64,000 bases of DNA from Neurospora tetrasperma FGSC 2508 (taxonomy: Eukaryota; Ascomycota; Sordariomycetes; Sordariales; Sordariaceae): positions 8,812,480 through 8,876,479 of the forward strand of contig NW_009799179.1 of the NCBI RefSeq assembly GCF_000213175.1. Direction: 5' to 3'. Positions 34,516 through 45,449 of this stretch are shown one piece after another (position 1 is the stretch's first letter; each line of letters opens with the position of its first letter). The notes beneath the pieces were generated by a model that saw only the letters and a program-made list of their open reading frames with translations, made no database searches and was not told the DNA's origin. The translations under genes were made by a program, and so were the position numbers.

Positions 34516-35028
34516 ATGACAGGCTCCAAGTCCTGCCATCGACAGGAAAGACGTCAAAGTAGTGTCATCGTCACCGGAGATGTACCCTACAACCCCATCA
34601 CATACATGATATGTGTTCTGGTGAGACCCCAGTCAACGACAGACGACGTCGTGCTCAGCCGTGTTCCGGGTTTGCCGCCCCTGTTTGAGCAGCACCATGA
34701 GCGCTGCTACCATGACAACCTCTCTGGACGCTTGTCCCACGATGTGCGGACATCGGCCGCATATCAAGCAGAGAGTGTCTTGGCACAGGTCGATGGTCCG
34801 TCATTGGCAGAAGGTGTAAGCCACCATATGATATACACTTTCCTGGATTGGCCTTCATCTACGACGACAGTCCCTGGCGCAGACACTCACAAGCCAGAAG
34901 AAGCACGACGTGATGCTGTCCTGCGCATGAGATCTGAGAAACATATCATCAACTTGATCCTTGTTCTTGTTCAACCCCACGTTTTCAGCTGGTCACCGCC
35001 ATACATGTTGTGTTGCAAGTCAATTTGA
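34516..35028 (+). CDS. Doubtful hypothetical protein, 170 residues
   Basis: An ATG at 34516 opens a 170-codon frame without introns. The product has no low-complexity stretch but matches no family I recognise and has no obvious signal peptide or domain. The frame is longer than most accidental ones in the surrounding 9 kb, yet codon use is not clearly biased. Equally likely to be chance. Confidence 0.2.
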   Translation: MTGSKSCHRQERRQSSVIVTGDVPYNPITYMICVLVRPQSTTDDVVLSRVPGLPPLFEQHHERCYHDNLSGRLSHDVRTSAAYQAESVLAQVDGPSLAEGVSHHMIYTFLDWPSSTTTVPGADTHKPEEARRDAVLRMRSEKHIINLILVLVQPHVFSWSPPYMLCCKSI

Positions 35029-37347
35029 CTAGTCACTCCAGGCGGCAAACATATGGTCCGTGAGAAGATGACAACATAGCTTACGAATAAGCGACCGATG
35101 AACCTAAAAATCTAATACCAAAAGTACGAGGGAAATACTAGGGGATAAGCGGTACATCGCTACCCGTTAATGTCTCACATTTCGTGCGTTTCGCCTTCGG
35201 CAATGGCGATTCTTCAGAACCCTTGAAGAAATCTCTGCATAGCTTTGAATCCAACGATCCCATGAGCTTGGTACCAACAACGAGCCCAAGCAGCGGATCG
35301 ACCACAGCCGTTCCTCCTCATTAATCACTTTCAGCTTTTTACCACCTTAACCCTCTCCCCTGCTCGTTCACACAGCATACTGTATTCAAGCAACCTCACC
35401 AACTTCGGTTACAATTTAGATTTATTCGTGCCACATCTTGGCCGCATTTTTTGTGTCGTCGGTCCTGGGAATAATATGGGCTGAGCTTACTAACATTTCA
35501 AGCTGACATAACAGACATTGTCATCAGGTGGAATTCCCACCATATGAGCGTGGATTTCTCTGTAACGGCATGGGCAAACCTACGCTACCAGAACTGGAGG
35601 TGAAAGCCAACTCCTCCCACCAATTGCATCATAGGAAGTGGCCGACTTTCTCCGTCCGGGTCAATATGATGCTCAAAAATCAAGCCGACCTGGATCTCCA
35701 GACATGACCGTACTATGACCGGTTCATCATCCTCTTATGCTTTTGGACTACCGGCGCTGGGTATCGAAAGGCTAACGGACTTCGTTGCGCCTTTCTACAG
35801 GCTCTGGAGACTGTGCCACCTTGTGCAAAGCTACTACGCCCTGTAGGCGCATTGACCCGCTCAAGGTCCCATCAACTATCACGTTGGCCGCTTTATGCGT
35901 GGTGATGGGAGATTGGGTTTCGGCGATGTTGTGTCACTTGAGGTTCGGCTCCAAGTACTGGACCGTCTGAAACTCTCTTATATTCATGAAATGCCTTGCC
36001 AGTCCTGTAAAATTGAGCCACCTCCTCATTCATATCTTTAACGAACTATTGAGTGGAAATACGTGGAAACACCAGTTTCGTGGACAAGCCGGCACCCTGA
36101 TATTCACCCACGGGGTATTGGTCATCAAATCGGTTGATCGACTGGCAAAGGGGCAATGCACGTACCTGGCCGATGCATGTACGCTTTTCCCATCCGAAGA
36201 CGCGGATGTGCGAGGCACAAACAATCCTATCAATGACCTGGCACGAAGGACTTAAAGGGTCTGGCCCTAGATGTGGCATCGTGCTACCTCTTGCGAATGT
36301 CCAGACCACAAGAAAAAACATCCTTAAACACAGCAAGAATGGAGACGAAAAGACGAATCTTGACAGCACAGATCATCAAGTCGCCAGACAGATCCAATGT
36401 GAAGGGGACCAGTCGACGTGATGTGGCCCAGAACCAGGTTAAGCACACCAGCACACCACCTCCAAGACTCGAGTACACTAGCTGACTAGGCAGGCTAGGT
36501 AAGGGTTCGCTACCGTGCAAAGGAGGTCGTTATACATGCAGTAAAAGACACCAATAGCAATCACCAGGAGAGGATGATGCTCCGCATTCCCCTTTTCCAG
36601 AGCCCTTCCCGTTCTTGCAATGATATCGGCAAGTAAACGTTCCGAAGGCTCCAGCCAAGCATAGTGGATTCCGGGCATTACAAGTCGATACCATTTGGAG
36701 TGTCCTAGCTGCTCTGCTGACTGAGCCCAGCCCGGCGTGCAGAGAAACAGAGACAAGCTAGAGAGGGGTGTCGATAAGAACTACTTCAAGCGGGATTCAG
36801 AGACAAATGCTGTGGTCCGTGGTTACACACATCCTAGAACCCCCCAGCTTAGCCAGCCTGCCTAGCTCCCCAGATCCCACGGTGTTTCGCAGCGGCCCTC
36901 CGCATTGGCGCCTGGGATCAGGGGACAAAAACATGCGCTAGGTCGCTGTTGCTCATCAGACAAGATCAGCCCTTCCACAGGTACAGTTTACAGTTATGTA
37001 GAGGTAGTGTACCAATCCTATGTAAAACGCTTCATCATAAAGCTGACCCAGTTTCATTAAAGACACAACACCAACCTCGTTTTTGTTTTTTCCAATCATC
37101 ACAGAACTGTAGCGACCATCCCACTGTTTGCCTGTTTCCTCTTTTCTGTTGAGCAGTTGACGGGCAATTACAGTGGCGGATGGGAAAAGAGGCCAGAAGA
37201 CACAAGGCACACCGGCGGCCGGGCCCCGTCATGTTGCAGAAAACTACGGAGCCATGGTGCCGCCAAGACGTCGCTTCCGGGGACCAGTGCGTTTGCTGGT
37301 CGTCTAGGGTTGGTTGACTTCCGACGCTTTGCGGGAAACTGGATGGT

Positions 37348-37350
<3 letters not shown>

Positions 37351-37378
<28 letters not shown>
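37351..37378 (+). repeat. Poly(T) tract, 28 nt
   Basis: Uninterrupted T run, followed by CTCCCCC, 119 bp before the doubtful ATG at 37497. Confidence 0.95.
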
Positions 37379-37496
37379 CTCCCCCTAGGTCCCTCTCACC
37401 AGTTTCGCCATGCGTACAGCCGGGATCCATGGGTATTTCAACGGACAACTACATAAAGTTGCGGAGCACATATTTTCCTGAACCCGAATCGTAGTC

Positions 37497-37799
37497 ATGA
37501 CCGGGCTCTCTCCTCCGTCACAGATGGGAGAACTACAAGAGTGGGAAGAGGAGATGCCTCGCCTGTGCAATTACGAAACCACGGATCTCGACTTGCTGCC
37601 CGCTTGGACTGATACAGCTGGCTTAGGGCTTATGGCCCGGATTGCAGGAAGCAAAAGCAACCAGCAACGACAGCGTGGAAGAGGATTGATGGCGGATGAC
37701 GAGAAGAAAATTGGGACGCGGACAACCAGTAGCCAGCGGCCCAAACGGCCAACGGCGGATAGGGCAGCCACAGCAACAAGGAAAGGAGGAAAGCAATAA
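37497..37799 (+). CDS. Doubtful hypothetical protein, 100 residues
   Basis: ATG-started single frame. The first half is acidic (MGELQEWEEEMPRL) and the C-terminal half is basic, Gln/Arg/Lys/Thr-rich (QRPKRPTADRAATATRKGGKQ), suggesting at most a small nuclear protein. No family recognised, no introns, no supporting context. Confidence 0.22.
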   Translation: MTGLSPPSQMGELQEWEEEMPRLCNYETTDLDLLPAWTDTAGLGLMARIAGSKSNQQRQRGRGLMADDEKKIGTRTTSSQRPKRPTADRAATATRKGGKQ

Positions 37800-38718
37800 T
37801 AAACTGCACCCTATAGTCTGGGCAGTGGAATGAATACATATGTAGTCCATCCTGGATGGTATGGCACCGCACCACCTGTCCCCACCCGTGGTGATAGGTA
37901 CTGTGTGGCCGTAGAGAGGTCGGCCAGCTGTTACTGTAGCGTTTGATGGGGGGTGTGTATGTTTGGTACTAATCTAACCGTTTTATAGGCATTCCTGGAA
38001 CTTGCCTTCTTTTTTTTCCACCAGAGCGCCGTTGCAACTTGCCCGGCCTCGTCTCGGCGAGCCGCGGATATACAATACTTTTACTTCCGAGTCTCCTGTC
38101 CTCTGCCCGCTCCTCGGTCCCCTTGACTTCCCTTTCTCTTCGCCTCTGCTTCTCCCTTTGCTCCGCTTCACCTCTTTTACTTACTTGGCCAGCCCTCCCA
38201 CCCACTCCTCCACACAGCACTCGCATCTATCTCCGTTTGCTTGCTCGTATTTGCGGCGAGGCAGTGTTTTCGATTATTGTCCGCTGCGAACTCCAACTGT
38301 CCTTCTCTGTCTTGGGTCTTTCTTGTCTTACGTTACTTGAACGACTTAACTCTCCTCTCCGTCTGTCTGGTCTTTTTTGACCCCTTTGCAGTCCTCCAGA
38401 CCTATTCACTTAAGGGTTGTCATTGTTGCTCTCCACATTGAGGTGCATTGACGGCCAAGCATTCGAACGAGCCGCGCTGTGGTGGACTCGCTTCAAACCC
38501 CCTCGGCCCTCAGCAATTCGACATCAACAGCAACGAGGTCCACCATACATACCACCTAATAATCTTTCCTCATCGGGCAGTCCACCCGTTATACAGAACA
38601 GAACACAGGCAATTCAACGTCTTAACTCCGAGCGATTATTGTCTTGTCGACATCTCCTCCCCAAGCGCAAGCGACGATACAACAGCTTCTCCGAGGTTGA
38701 CGAAGATCAACAGTCGAC

Positions 38719-40974
38719 ATGTATCAGCCCGAATCTGCAGCGTACATATCTCTCTCGACGGGATATGGTAATGCACACGGACTTCCCGACTACACATTCG
38801 AACAGACATCAATAGGTGGAGGTGGTGGTAGTGGTGGTAGTCTTGGACGTGGAGGCGGCGGCAGTGGTTCAGGTGGATACACTGCCGTTGGGGGCGGCCC
38901 GGAAGCGGCCGTTACAGCAGCAGGTGCCGCCGCTGTTGGGTCAGCAATAGCTGCCCCTGGAACCACTGGGGCAATCTTCAGTCCAGGTCCAGCCGGGCCC
39001 AGGGGCAGTATCAGCGGTAACAGCGTCAGCGGCCCCGCATCCCGACCCTTGTTCACAACCCACGCGGGCAACTCGTTCCATCCCCATCACACCAGCAGCC
39101 ACGGCGGGCACAGCCAACACCATCAACACCAACAGTCGCACAGCCCGCTCTCATACGTCTCGCATTCGCTCTCTCCCAGCGTTGGCGGCAGCACAAGCCC
39201 CTCCTCGCCAGCTTCCATTTCACAACTTCCCCCACAGCAGCAGCAGCAGCAACATCATCTTCATCATCTTCATCATCAACAACAACAGCAATACCAGCAC
39301 TCCCGATTTGATTCTCAAGTACCGCGGTATCAATCACCGTCGTCCATCCATCAACAACACCACATTAAAATGGAAGCAACCGGCGACGATCATAGCGACC
39401 TGGCCGCAGCCCAAGGGTACCAGGAGTACCAGCCTGAGCTCAATGTAAGAAAATTGCTGCCTTGGTTTTCGCCAACAGCCGTCATCGCCCTTAGACGGCT
39501 CGCGTCCAGTTTCTCCAAATGTGTGCCGTTACTTACATGGAATCGTACGTATGTATAGGGTCTTCCTGTTGGCGACAAATTACCAAGCACAGCCATCACG
39601 GAAGAATACGCCAAAGCCGATCCCGTCTATGTCCAGAAAACAAGGGTGAGCAAGACTATTGGAGAATCGACAAAAAAAGTTGCGGCATGTGTTAATTGTG
39701 TCTCAGTCCTTGCCCGCGGTATACTCCCATTACCGTCCAATGCTGGGGGATGGCAACTGCGGCTGGAGAGGTGAGTCTTAGTCGTGGTAGCTCGGGGTAG
39801 CCATACTGCGAGTTTTAGTGCTGACGAAACGTACTCTCTAGCAATCGGCTTTGGCTACTTTGAGACCCTCATCAAGCTCGGCAACAAGGCCCAGGTGGAT
39901 GGTGAGAGAGAGCGTCTAGAGAGCCTTAATGAGTACATCCAGCACCACGGTGGCTTTGACCCTATGGTATTCGTGGATTTTGTCGAGGAAACAGATGAGC
40001 TCCTGAAGAGAATTTCGGACAAGCTCAATGTCCCCGAGGAAGCCATGGATGAAGTTATGCACGCCTTCACTGATGCAGAAAAATCCAACGCCATCATCTA
40101 CCACCTTCGCCTGCTCGCAAGTTCCTGGCTCAAAGAGAATCGCGGCAGTCACGAGGCCTTCATCACTACGGATGACAGTGTTGAAAAATTCTGTCAGCGT
40201 GTGATCGAGGTACCCAATATTGAGATCGACCAACTGGGCTTGCAGGCACTGGTCAGCATACTTCTGAAGCCCGTTGGTTTCGTCTTGAGAATCGCTTATC
40301 TGGACCGTAGCCCTGGCTCCGAGGTCAACACCTACAGCTTCCCCGAAGAGGCAATCAGCCAGCCGGCATCTCCCCTTGACCCCGTCATCTGCTTACTTTA
40401 CCGGCCCGACCACTACGACATACTCTACCCCGTGGACCCAACGCCTCCGCCCGCGCCTATGAACATCCAGATTTTCCGAGCCACCATCCCCCAGTATGAA
40501 ATCACATCTGCTCCGCCATTCACAGCCGCGGGAGATTACGACCTCCTTGCAGCACTGCCAGGCTTCAGCTCCTCTCCCTCGCCACTTGGGGCACTGGGCG
40601 TTGGGCTTGGGCCATCGCTTGGCTCGCCGCTTGCGCCGTTCACCCAAGCCCCGACACCATCTTGGATGTCTGCCCCTTTCGGAACGGAATCACTTCAGCC
40701 AGTCACCACCCCCCTACCCATCGCCGCAGCGGCTCCTCCACCGCCACCACCTCAGCAGACGCATCCGTTGAGGTTTAGCGAATACTGCCAGATGCCCGAG
40801 TATGTTGAGAACGACACGTGGCGCGAACCGACGTTCCAGACGTCGACATTTAGAAACAGTCACTTCAACGTCGCGCATTACAATAACCCCAACTTCCAAC
40901 CGGAGGAGTACAAACCGGAGAATGACGAGTACGATCCACCACCAAGGAGCGGGCGGAAGAGAGGGAGTGTATAG
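38719..40974 (+). CDS. Otubain-type deubiquitinase (peptidase C65) with long extensions
   Basis: Four exons: 38719-39444, 39559-39645, 39707-39770 and 39842-40974, 669 residues. Residues 1-242 (exon 1) are low-complexity: Gly-rich (about 35-55), Ala/Gly-rich, then Gln/His-rich. The OTU domain follows: LGDGNCGWRAIGFGYFETL, with catalytic D286 and C289 straddling exons 3 and 4, and a late CLLYRPDHYDILYP with the catalytic histidine at about 483. The third intron lies just after the active-site cysteine. The last 185 residues are Pro-rich and disordered. Otubains cleave ubiquitin chains and can also inhibit E2 enzymes. Human OTUB1 is about 271 residues, so this fungal form carries large added tails. 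Splice choices rest on frame continuity across the conserved domain. Confidence 0.93.
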
Positions 40975-42658
40975 ATGACTCACTATGGTGAGGACGAGCA
41001 TTACGGCTGAATCTGAGAGGCCGTGAAGGCATATACAACAGGGCCTCGAAGAGGTGCTTACCCCATTCCACTTTACAACCGGAACTGGACGAAAATATTG
41101 CGCTTTTTCTGGGGTTTTAATGACGGCGGCCTGCATCAGGGGAGTTTGGGTATTCATATCGCATTTTTTTCTTCCTTTTTTCTGTTTCTTCTTTCACAAA
41201 GGTCAGAGGCAACAGGGTTATACACCGGAGTTTGAGAAAGAGAAAGAGAGGGTGAGAGAGAGGCGAGACTTTCAAGAAAAAGCGACGAGCGTTCTTTTTG
41301 AGGAGCTTAGCTGGCGCAATGTTACTTTCTATGACTACTGTTCCACGCTGTATGTCTAACCTCGTGGTTCTTCAACGTTCGGTCATCGACACTTGCTTTG
41401 CCGTTCATTTAAAATTTGCTGCGCAAAGAAATAAGTTGGAAGATGAGCATAAACCAGCCACCTGGTTCTCCTACAGTATGGTAGGCATGGCAGCATGCCA
41501 CAACCGTCATGTCTGACGATCATGTAACGCGAGTCCAATATCAACCAAGTACGTACCAGCTTGCCTTGCCCTTTCCCGTCTACCCTATCCACCTCGATTA
41601 TCCAGTCGGTCCTTGGTAGCCTCAAGCAATAACTAACGATCTAGCTGACCACCAATCGGTACAAACCCCCTAAAACAAAAGTCCATCTGGCATAGATGTA
41701 CAAAGATTTTTCTGGAATCATATATACGAGAAAGGACGACCATCAGAGGAGTGAGTGCTGCAATCAACTGCCGTAAGCGCTACAGAGTCTTGTGTGTATG
41801 TATGTAACCAGTGGACAAATCTCCAATGGGAGGAGTGACACTTCATCAAGCATGTGGTGAGTGAGCATGACAGGCAGGTTGTGTCGTGCCTGTGCCGTAT
41901 TCAGTTGTATGCCGTTGTGGTGTGGTGGTACTCAGATGGGATATCGGAGGACCTGGAGCTAAAACAAGAAGGAGGGGTGGAGGGGGGGGGGGGCTGTGAT
42001 TGCCGGGTACGTTAACCGGTCCATTTTTGTGTTTGTCAGCCAGTCGTCGCCCAGTCCAGCTCCAGCGTCCCAGCGCGTGGACCCTGGATGGGATTTTCAT
42101 TTTCTGTTTTTATGGCGGCTCGTGAGGGCGGGGTTGAGATTACCGGGGGGTGGTTGTGTCGGCTATGTGTATGTATTGTCTGCTGATGAAATGCGGTTAG
42201 GAAACAAAACGTTGATTTGGCTCCGCTGTAGCTTAGAGAAAGAAGGTACGTACTTCATTTTGAGGTTTTGGTAGATGAGAGTTTGGAGCCTGGTGGAAGT
42301 GCTTCTACAAGCCCCAGCCAGATTTCGCAAAAGAAGCAGCAGTTCACCCACCGTCTGGAGAGACGAAAAAGAGCCCGTTCACCAATCACTCCCTGTCCTT
42401 GGATACTTTCTTCGTGTACTGGGAGGGTAGCTAATATCATTGGGTAACATCCTTGTCCACCATTGATTGGCACAGTAACATTCGTTTTGTCATACACAAG
42501 CGGCTGTGAACTATGTATGTAGATACAACGCTATGCTTTCTTTTTTTCCCCTATGCTTCACTCTGATAGTTTATATGCGTGAATTTGAGTTATGTACGAT
42601 ATTGGCCTTCATCTACGAGAAGAAAGCAGAAATACCCCCCACTTCCTACTCCCCGCCA
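40975..42658. other. Convergent intergenic region, otubain and octanoyltransferase
   Basis: 1.7 kb between two stop codons, far more than two 3' untranslated regions need. It includes a run of thirteen G near 41981-41993 and a GA-rich stretch near 41230-41265. No open frame has family resemblance. Confidence 0.55.
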
Positions 42659-43801
42659 TCAGATTCCCCTCCCGCCCCCCATGTCTCCCTCCCGATCCAA
42701 TTGCTCCCTAATCAGCCTCACAAACTCCCTCTCCTCCTCTCCCACCACCTCCTCTTGTGCGACCTTCCCACTAACCAACTCCTCCAATAAGCTCACCACC
42801 TCATCTTCCCCCACCGTCTTCACCTCCTCAACCCCAATATTCCTCGCCAAGTTCTCCGCCCAAGCACCAGCCACAGCAGGCGGGTTCAACATGCCCTCAT
42901 ACCTTTGCATGGCCTGCGGATTACCCTTGGCCTTGTCCAATTCCCCCCTAACACTCGTCACCGTCTTCCCCTCCAAGCCACATGCCACAAACCGCGCCCA
43001 CGGATTGAGTGCCTCCCTCGTGACTTCCGGGCCTGGCATGTCTACGTTGATGGCCGTACCGAGACCGGAGACGTGGCGGCGGAGATGGACGCCCAAGGCG
43101 GCGACTTTGGCTAACGGACCCTCATCCTCACCTACAGAAGACTTCTCAGTTCCAGCCAGCGCACATGCCTCCTCCTCCTCCTCCTCCTCCTCCGTCTTCT
43201 CCCCCTCCCCGGTTTCCTCTGGTGATGGTGCCCAAGCAGCTCCACTCCTAACCCAAACGCCCGGATCGTCCGTCGTGAAAGCCTGGATACCAAACGATTT
43301 CCAAAGAGTGGAAATGGTCGTTTTCTCTAGGAGACGCGTGTAGCACCGCACTGTGTACTTGTTGTGTTGAGACGAGATCAAGTCCAAGATGGGCCAGAGG
43401 ACGACCTGCCCTGGGCCGTGGTAGGTGGTTAGGCCGCCACGGGGGGAGTGAAGGATTGAGACTGGGAGTTTAACTGTTCCGTGTTCCCTATCTATTCGTT
43501 GAATTGGTGCTGACATTAATGGGGATGACCCCGAAGCTAAGGGTGAAGATGGGTAATACACGGGAGCTGATAGACGTGTTGCTTCATCACCGCTGAGTGG
43601 ACTGGCTTGGCGCCGGCCTAAAGTGTAGGTGGGCAAGGGGGTAAAGGAGATAATCGTTGGCGTGTAGGGTTTCGAACCCGGACGGTTGTCCTTGAGGTCG
43701 AGGAGGGAGCGGCGGAGGTGATCTTGCAGGCGTGAGGCTAGGGCGTAGGGAGGGTAGAGAGACGGGGCCCGGTAGGGCAGGCGGAGATGCAGGAGATGCA
43801 T
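42659..43801 (-). CDS. lip2: Lipoate-protein octanoyltransferase (LipB type)
   Basis: Intronless, 380 residues, ATG at 43801. LipB-fold motifs are in order: RGGLTTYHGPGQVVLWPILDL (about 121-141, substrate-binding GPGQ), TDDPGVWV (about 177-184), AKVAALGVHLRRHVSGLG with the catalytic lysine K232, and FVACGLEGKTVTSV with the catalytic cysteine C274. It moves octanoyl groups from acyl-carrier protein to apo-lipoyl domains (glycine cleavage H protein, then 2-oxoacid dehydrogenases), the first step of mitochondrial lipoylation. Two differences from bacterial LipB: an acidic insert (about 185-229) inside the catalytic core and a C-terminal helical extension of about 80 residues. No clear cleavable presequence is visible, but mitochondrial placement is expected from yeast Lip2. 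Confidence 0.92.
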   Translation of the reverse strand: MHLLHLRLPYRAPSLYPPYALASRLQDHLRRSLLDLKDNRPGSKPYTPTIISFTPLPTYTLGRRQASPLSGDEATRLSAPVYYPSSPLASGSSPLMSAPIQRIDREHGTVKLPVSILHSPRGGLTTYHGPGQVVLWPILDLISSQHNKYTVRCYTRLLEKTTISTLWKSFGIQAFTTDDPGVWVRSGAAWAPSPEETGEGEKTEEEEEEEEACALAGTEKSSVGEDEGPLAKVAALGVHLRRHVSGLGTAINVDMPGPEVTREALNPWARFVACGLEGKTVTSVRGELDKAKGNPQAMQRYEGMLNPPAVAGAWAENLARNIGVEEVKTVGEDEVVSLLEELVSGKVAQEEVVGEEEREFVRLIREQLDREGDMGGGRGI

Positions 43802-44687
43802 GTCGGTTTGTCTTGTCTTGGCTCCGGCTGATATGGTTATGTGACGCTATGTGAAAATGCTATGGTGCATGTGATGCGATTGATGGATGATATGGAATCG
43901 GATGGTCAGATCTCCGTCCTCGTTTTCGGATGAACCTGTACAATACAACCAAGCCCGTGGGCGCGGTATGTACTTGGAGCAAGCATTTTACTCCTTCAAG
44001 TTGGTCAAGTACTTAAGTACAAGGATCTTACGGCGGGTCAACTTCGCGAGCGATCTCCATTCCCTTCGTGGGTAGAAGTGGGGCAGTATTATTCCACTTT
44101 TACAAGAAGATGGCCTCCAAGGCCAATCAACTTCTCTGTTTTCTCCTCCTGCTTATGGTCAACGTAATGCCGGTCACTGGACGGCGGTAGGTTCCGTAAA
44201 GCGGAGTATGAAAGTATGTCTCCGGACGGAAGTTGTCTTCACCTCCCCGAAACCGACCATTGCCCCGACTCCTTCCTCCGGTCTCTTTTCTTGCGCGCGG
44301 TGGATCCGTAGTTTGCTTTCTGTCGGTTTCGTTAGTGCAACGATTCTCTCTGTACGCTACTAAGTACCTACCTAGCTATGCCGTGCCTGCTAGCAGGGCT
44401 GCGCTACCACGATCGGCCTCCTAGGAAGGAACAAGCCAGGCACGCGCCAGTTGGGTGACACTGACGCAGGAATCCAGCAGTGCCCCCTCCTGCCTTGGGC
44501 CCCAAGGTCGACAAAACCAATGGCAACAGCGGTTATCGCGAGGGCTGTTTCTTGAAGATACCTCTATACAACCGTGATAATCAGTCGAAAAGGGAAGACA
44601 AAGTGCAAGAAGTGCAGTGGTCTGACTTTCCGTTGGGGCACGAAGTGAAGATTGGAAACTCCACCGTCCCGTTCCCTACACTACATT

Positions 44688-45449
44688 GAGCCGGGCTATA
44701 GACAGACTACCCCCATCCTAGGGGTCGACTCGTCAGAAAGCGCTAGTGTCAGTTACGAAATTTACGGTCAGGGTAATGAAAAAAGGCCAATACTGACCGC
44801 ACGTGACTTCAAGCGTGACTATATTTTTCTCATCAGGGCGCACAAGCTTACCGCATTGGCTAAGGAGCGGCCAAGGAGGGAGTGGTGCACGGACTTGAGC
44901 ACGGTCCCTGTACGGTCTGTCAGACTCTGTATCGTAAGGGAAATGAAAGAATGCCATTTTTACCGTTCCTATCGACCACTACCCCATCCCCTATATCTAG
45001 ACTACTTAACCGCTTAGGGCATGGCTTTGAGGAATTTGACTAATCTTTTGAATCGCTAACATCCCACTGCAAAAATAAGGTGAAAGTCTGTTAGCCCACG
45101 ATCGGTCAATTTCGCAGATTCCTCCAAAAATAGTTGGTCACCTCTCTTGTCATTCTGGTCAGGGCAATGCACTTTCACCAAATGTACTCCCCCCCAAAAA
45201 ATGAGAAAAAAAGGAAAGAAAAAAAGAAAATGAGTCCGGTCAAACTCAGATCTCAACCAAGCGAAAACTTCATTATATATTACTACGGAATGTATCTTCC
45301 TACCCGGGCGAAAACTGAGGATTCTGCACTTCTTTGGCCTGTTGCAAAACTTTTTTTTTGTACGACGGAGAAAAGCTGAGAAGCCTTGCCCTAAGCGGTT
45401 AAGTAGTCTAGATATAGGGAAGGGGGGTAGTCTGTCTATAGCCCGGCTC
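44688..45449. mobile_element. Non-autonomous inverted-repeat DNA element with 9-bp target duplication
   Basis: Perfect 9-bp direct repeats CACTACATT (44679-44687 and 45450-45458) flank an element whose ends are inverted repeats. The outer 27 bases (44688-44714 and 45423-45449, starting GAGCCGGGCTATAGACAGAC) are identical in reverse complement. A second block of 29 bases, adjacent in the right arm (45388-45416), has its perfect inverted match at 44992-45020, displaced by about 270 bp in the left arm. Nine-base duplications with long terminal repeats are characteristic of Mutator-like (MULE) elements, so this is best read as a small, transposase-less relative; its longest frame is about 120 codons and unrecognisable. 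The perfect repeats suggest a young insertion. Confidence 0.8.
44721..44991. mobile_element. Possible nested insertion in the left arm of the 762-bp element
   Basis: Relative to the right arm, the left arm carries about 271 extra bases, flanked by TA on both sides (44719-44720 and 44992-44993). Removing them restores the arm collinear with its partner. The extra segment starts GGGG and ends CCCC, but longer terminal repeats are weak. The sequences on both sides (ACTACCCCCATCC and ACTACCCCATCCCC) are also near-duplicates, so an unequal duplication is an alternative. Inside are two imperfect direct copies of a GGGWAATGAAARAA-type unit (about 44771 and 44938). Confidence 0.4.

Larger units (their letters stand above)
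29844..38718. other. 8.9-kb gene-poor region between csn-2 and the otubain gene
   Basis: No convincing gene is visible. Contents: a 28-nt T tract (30695-30722), a TG microsatellite (31874-31904), a short tandem of GCAAAAAG units (32021-32049), an 8-bp perfect hairpin TGGCCAGC/GCTGGCCA (33137-33162), and a second 28-nt T tract (37351-37378). Two ATG frames of 170 and 100 codons (34516 and 37497) are listed as doubtful. From about 38000 the sequence turns pyrimidine-rich and is probably the otubain promoter and leader. Base composition looks balanced, so this is not a heavily mutated repeat block. Confidence 0.55.
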
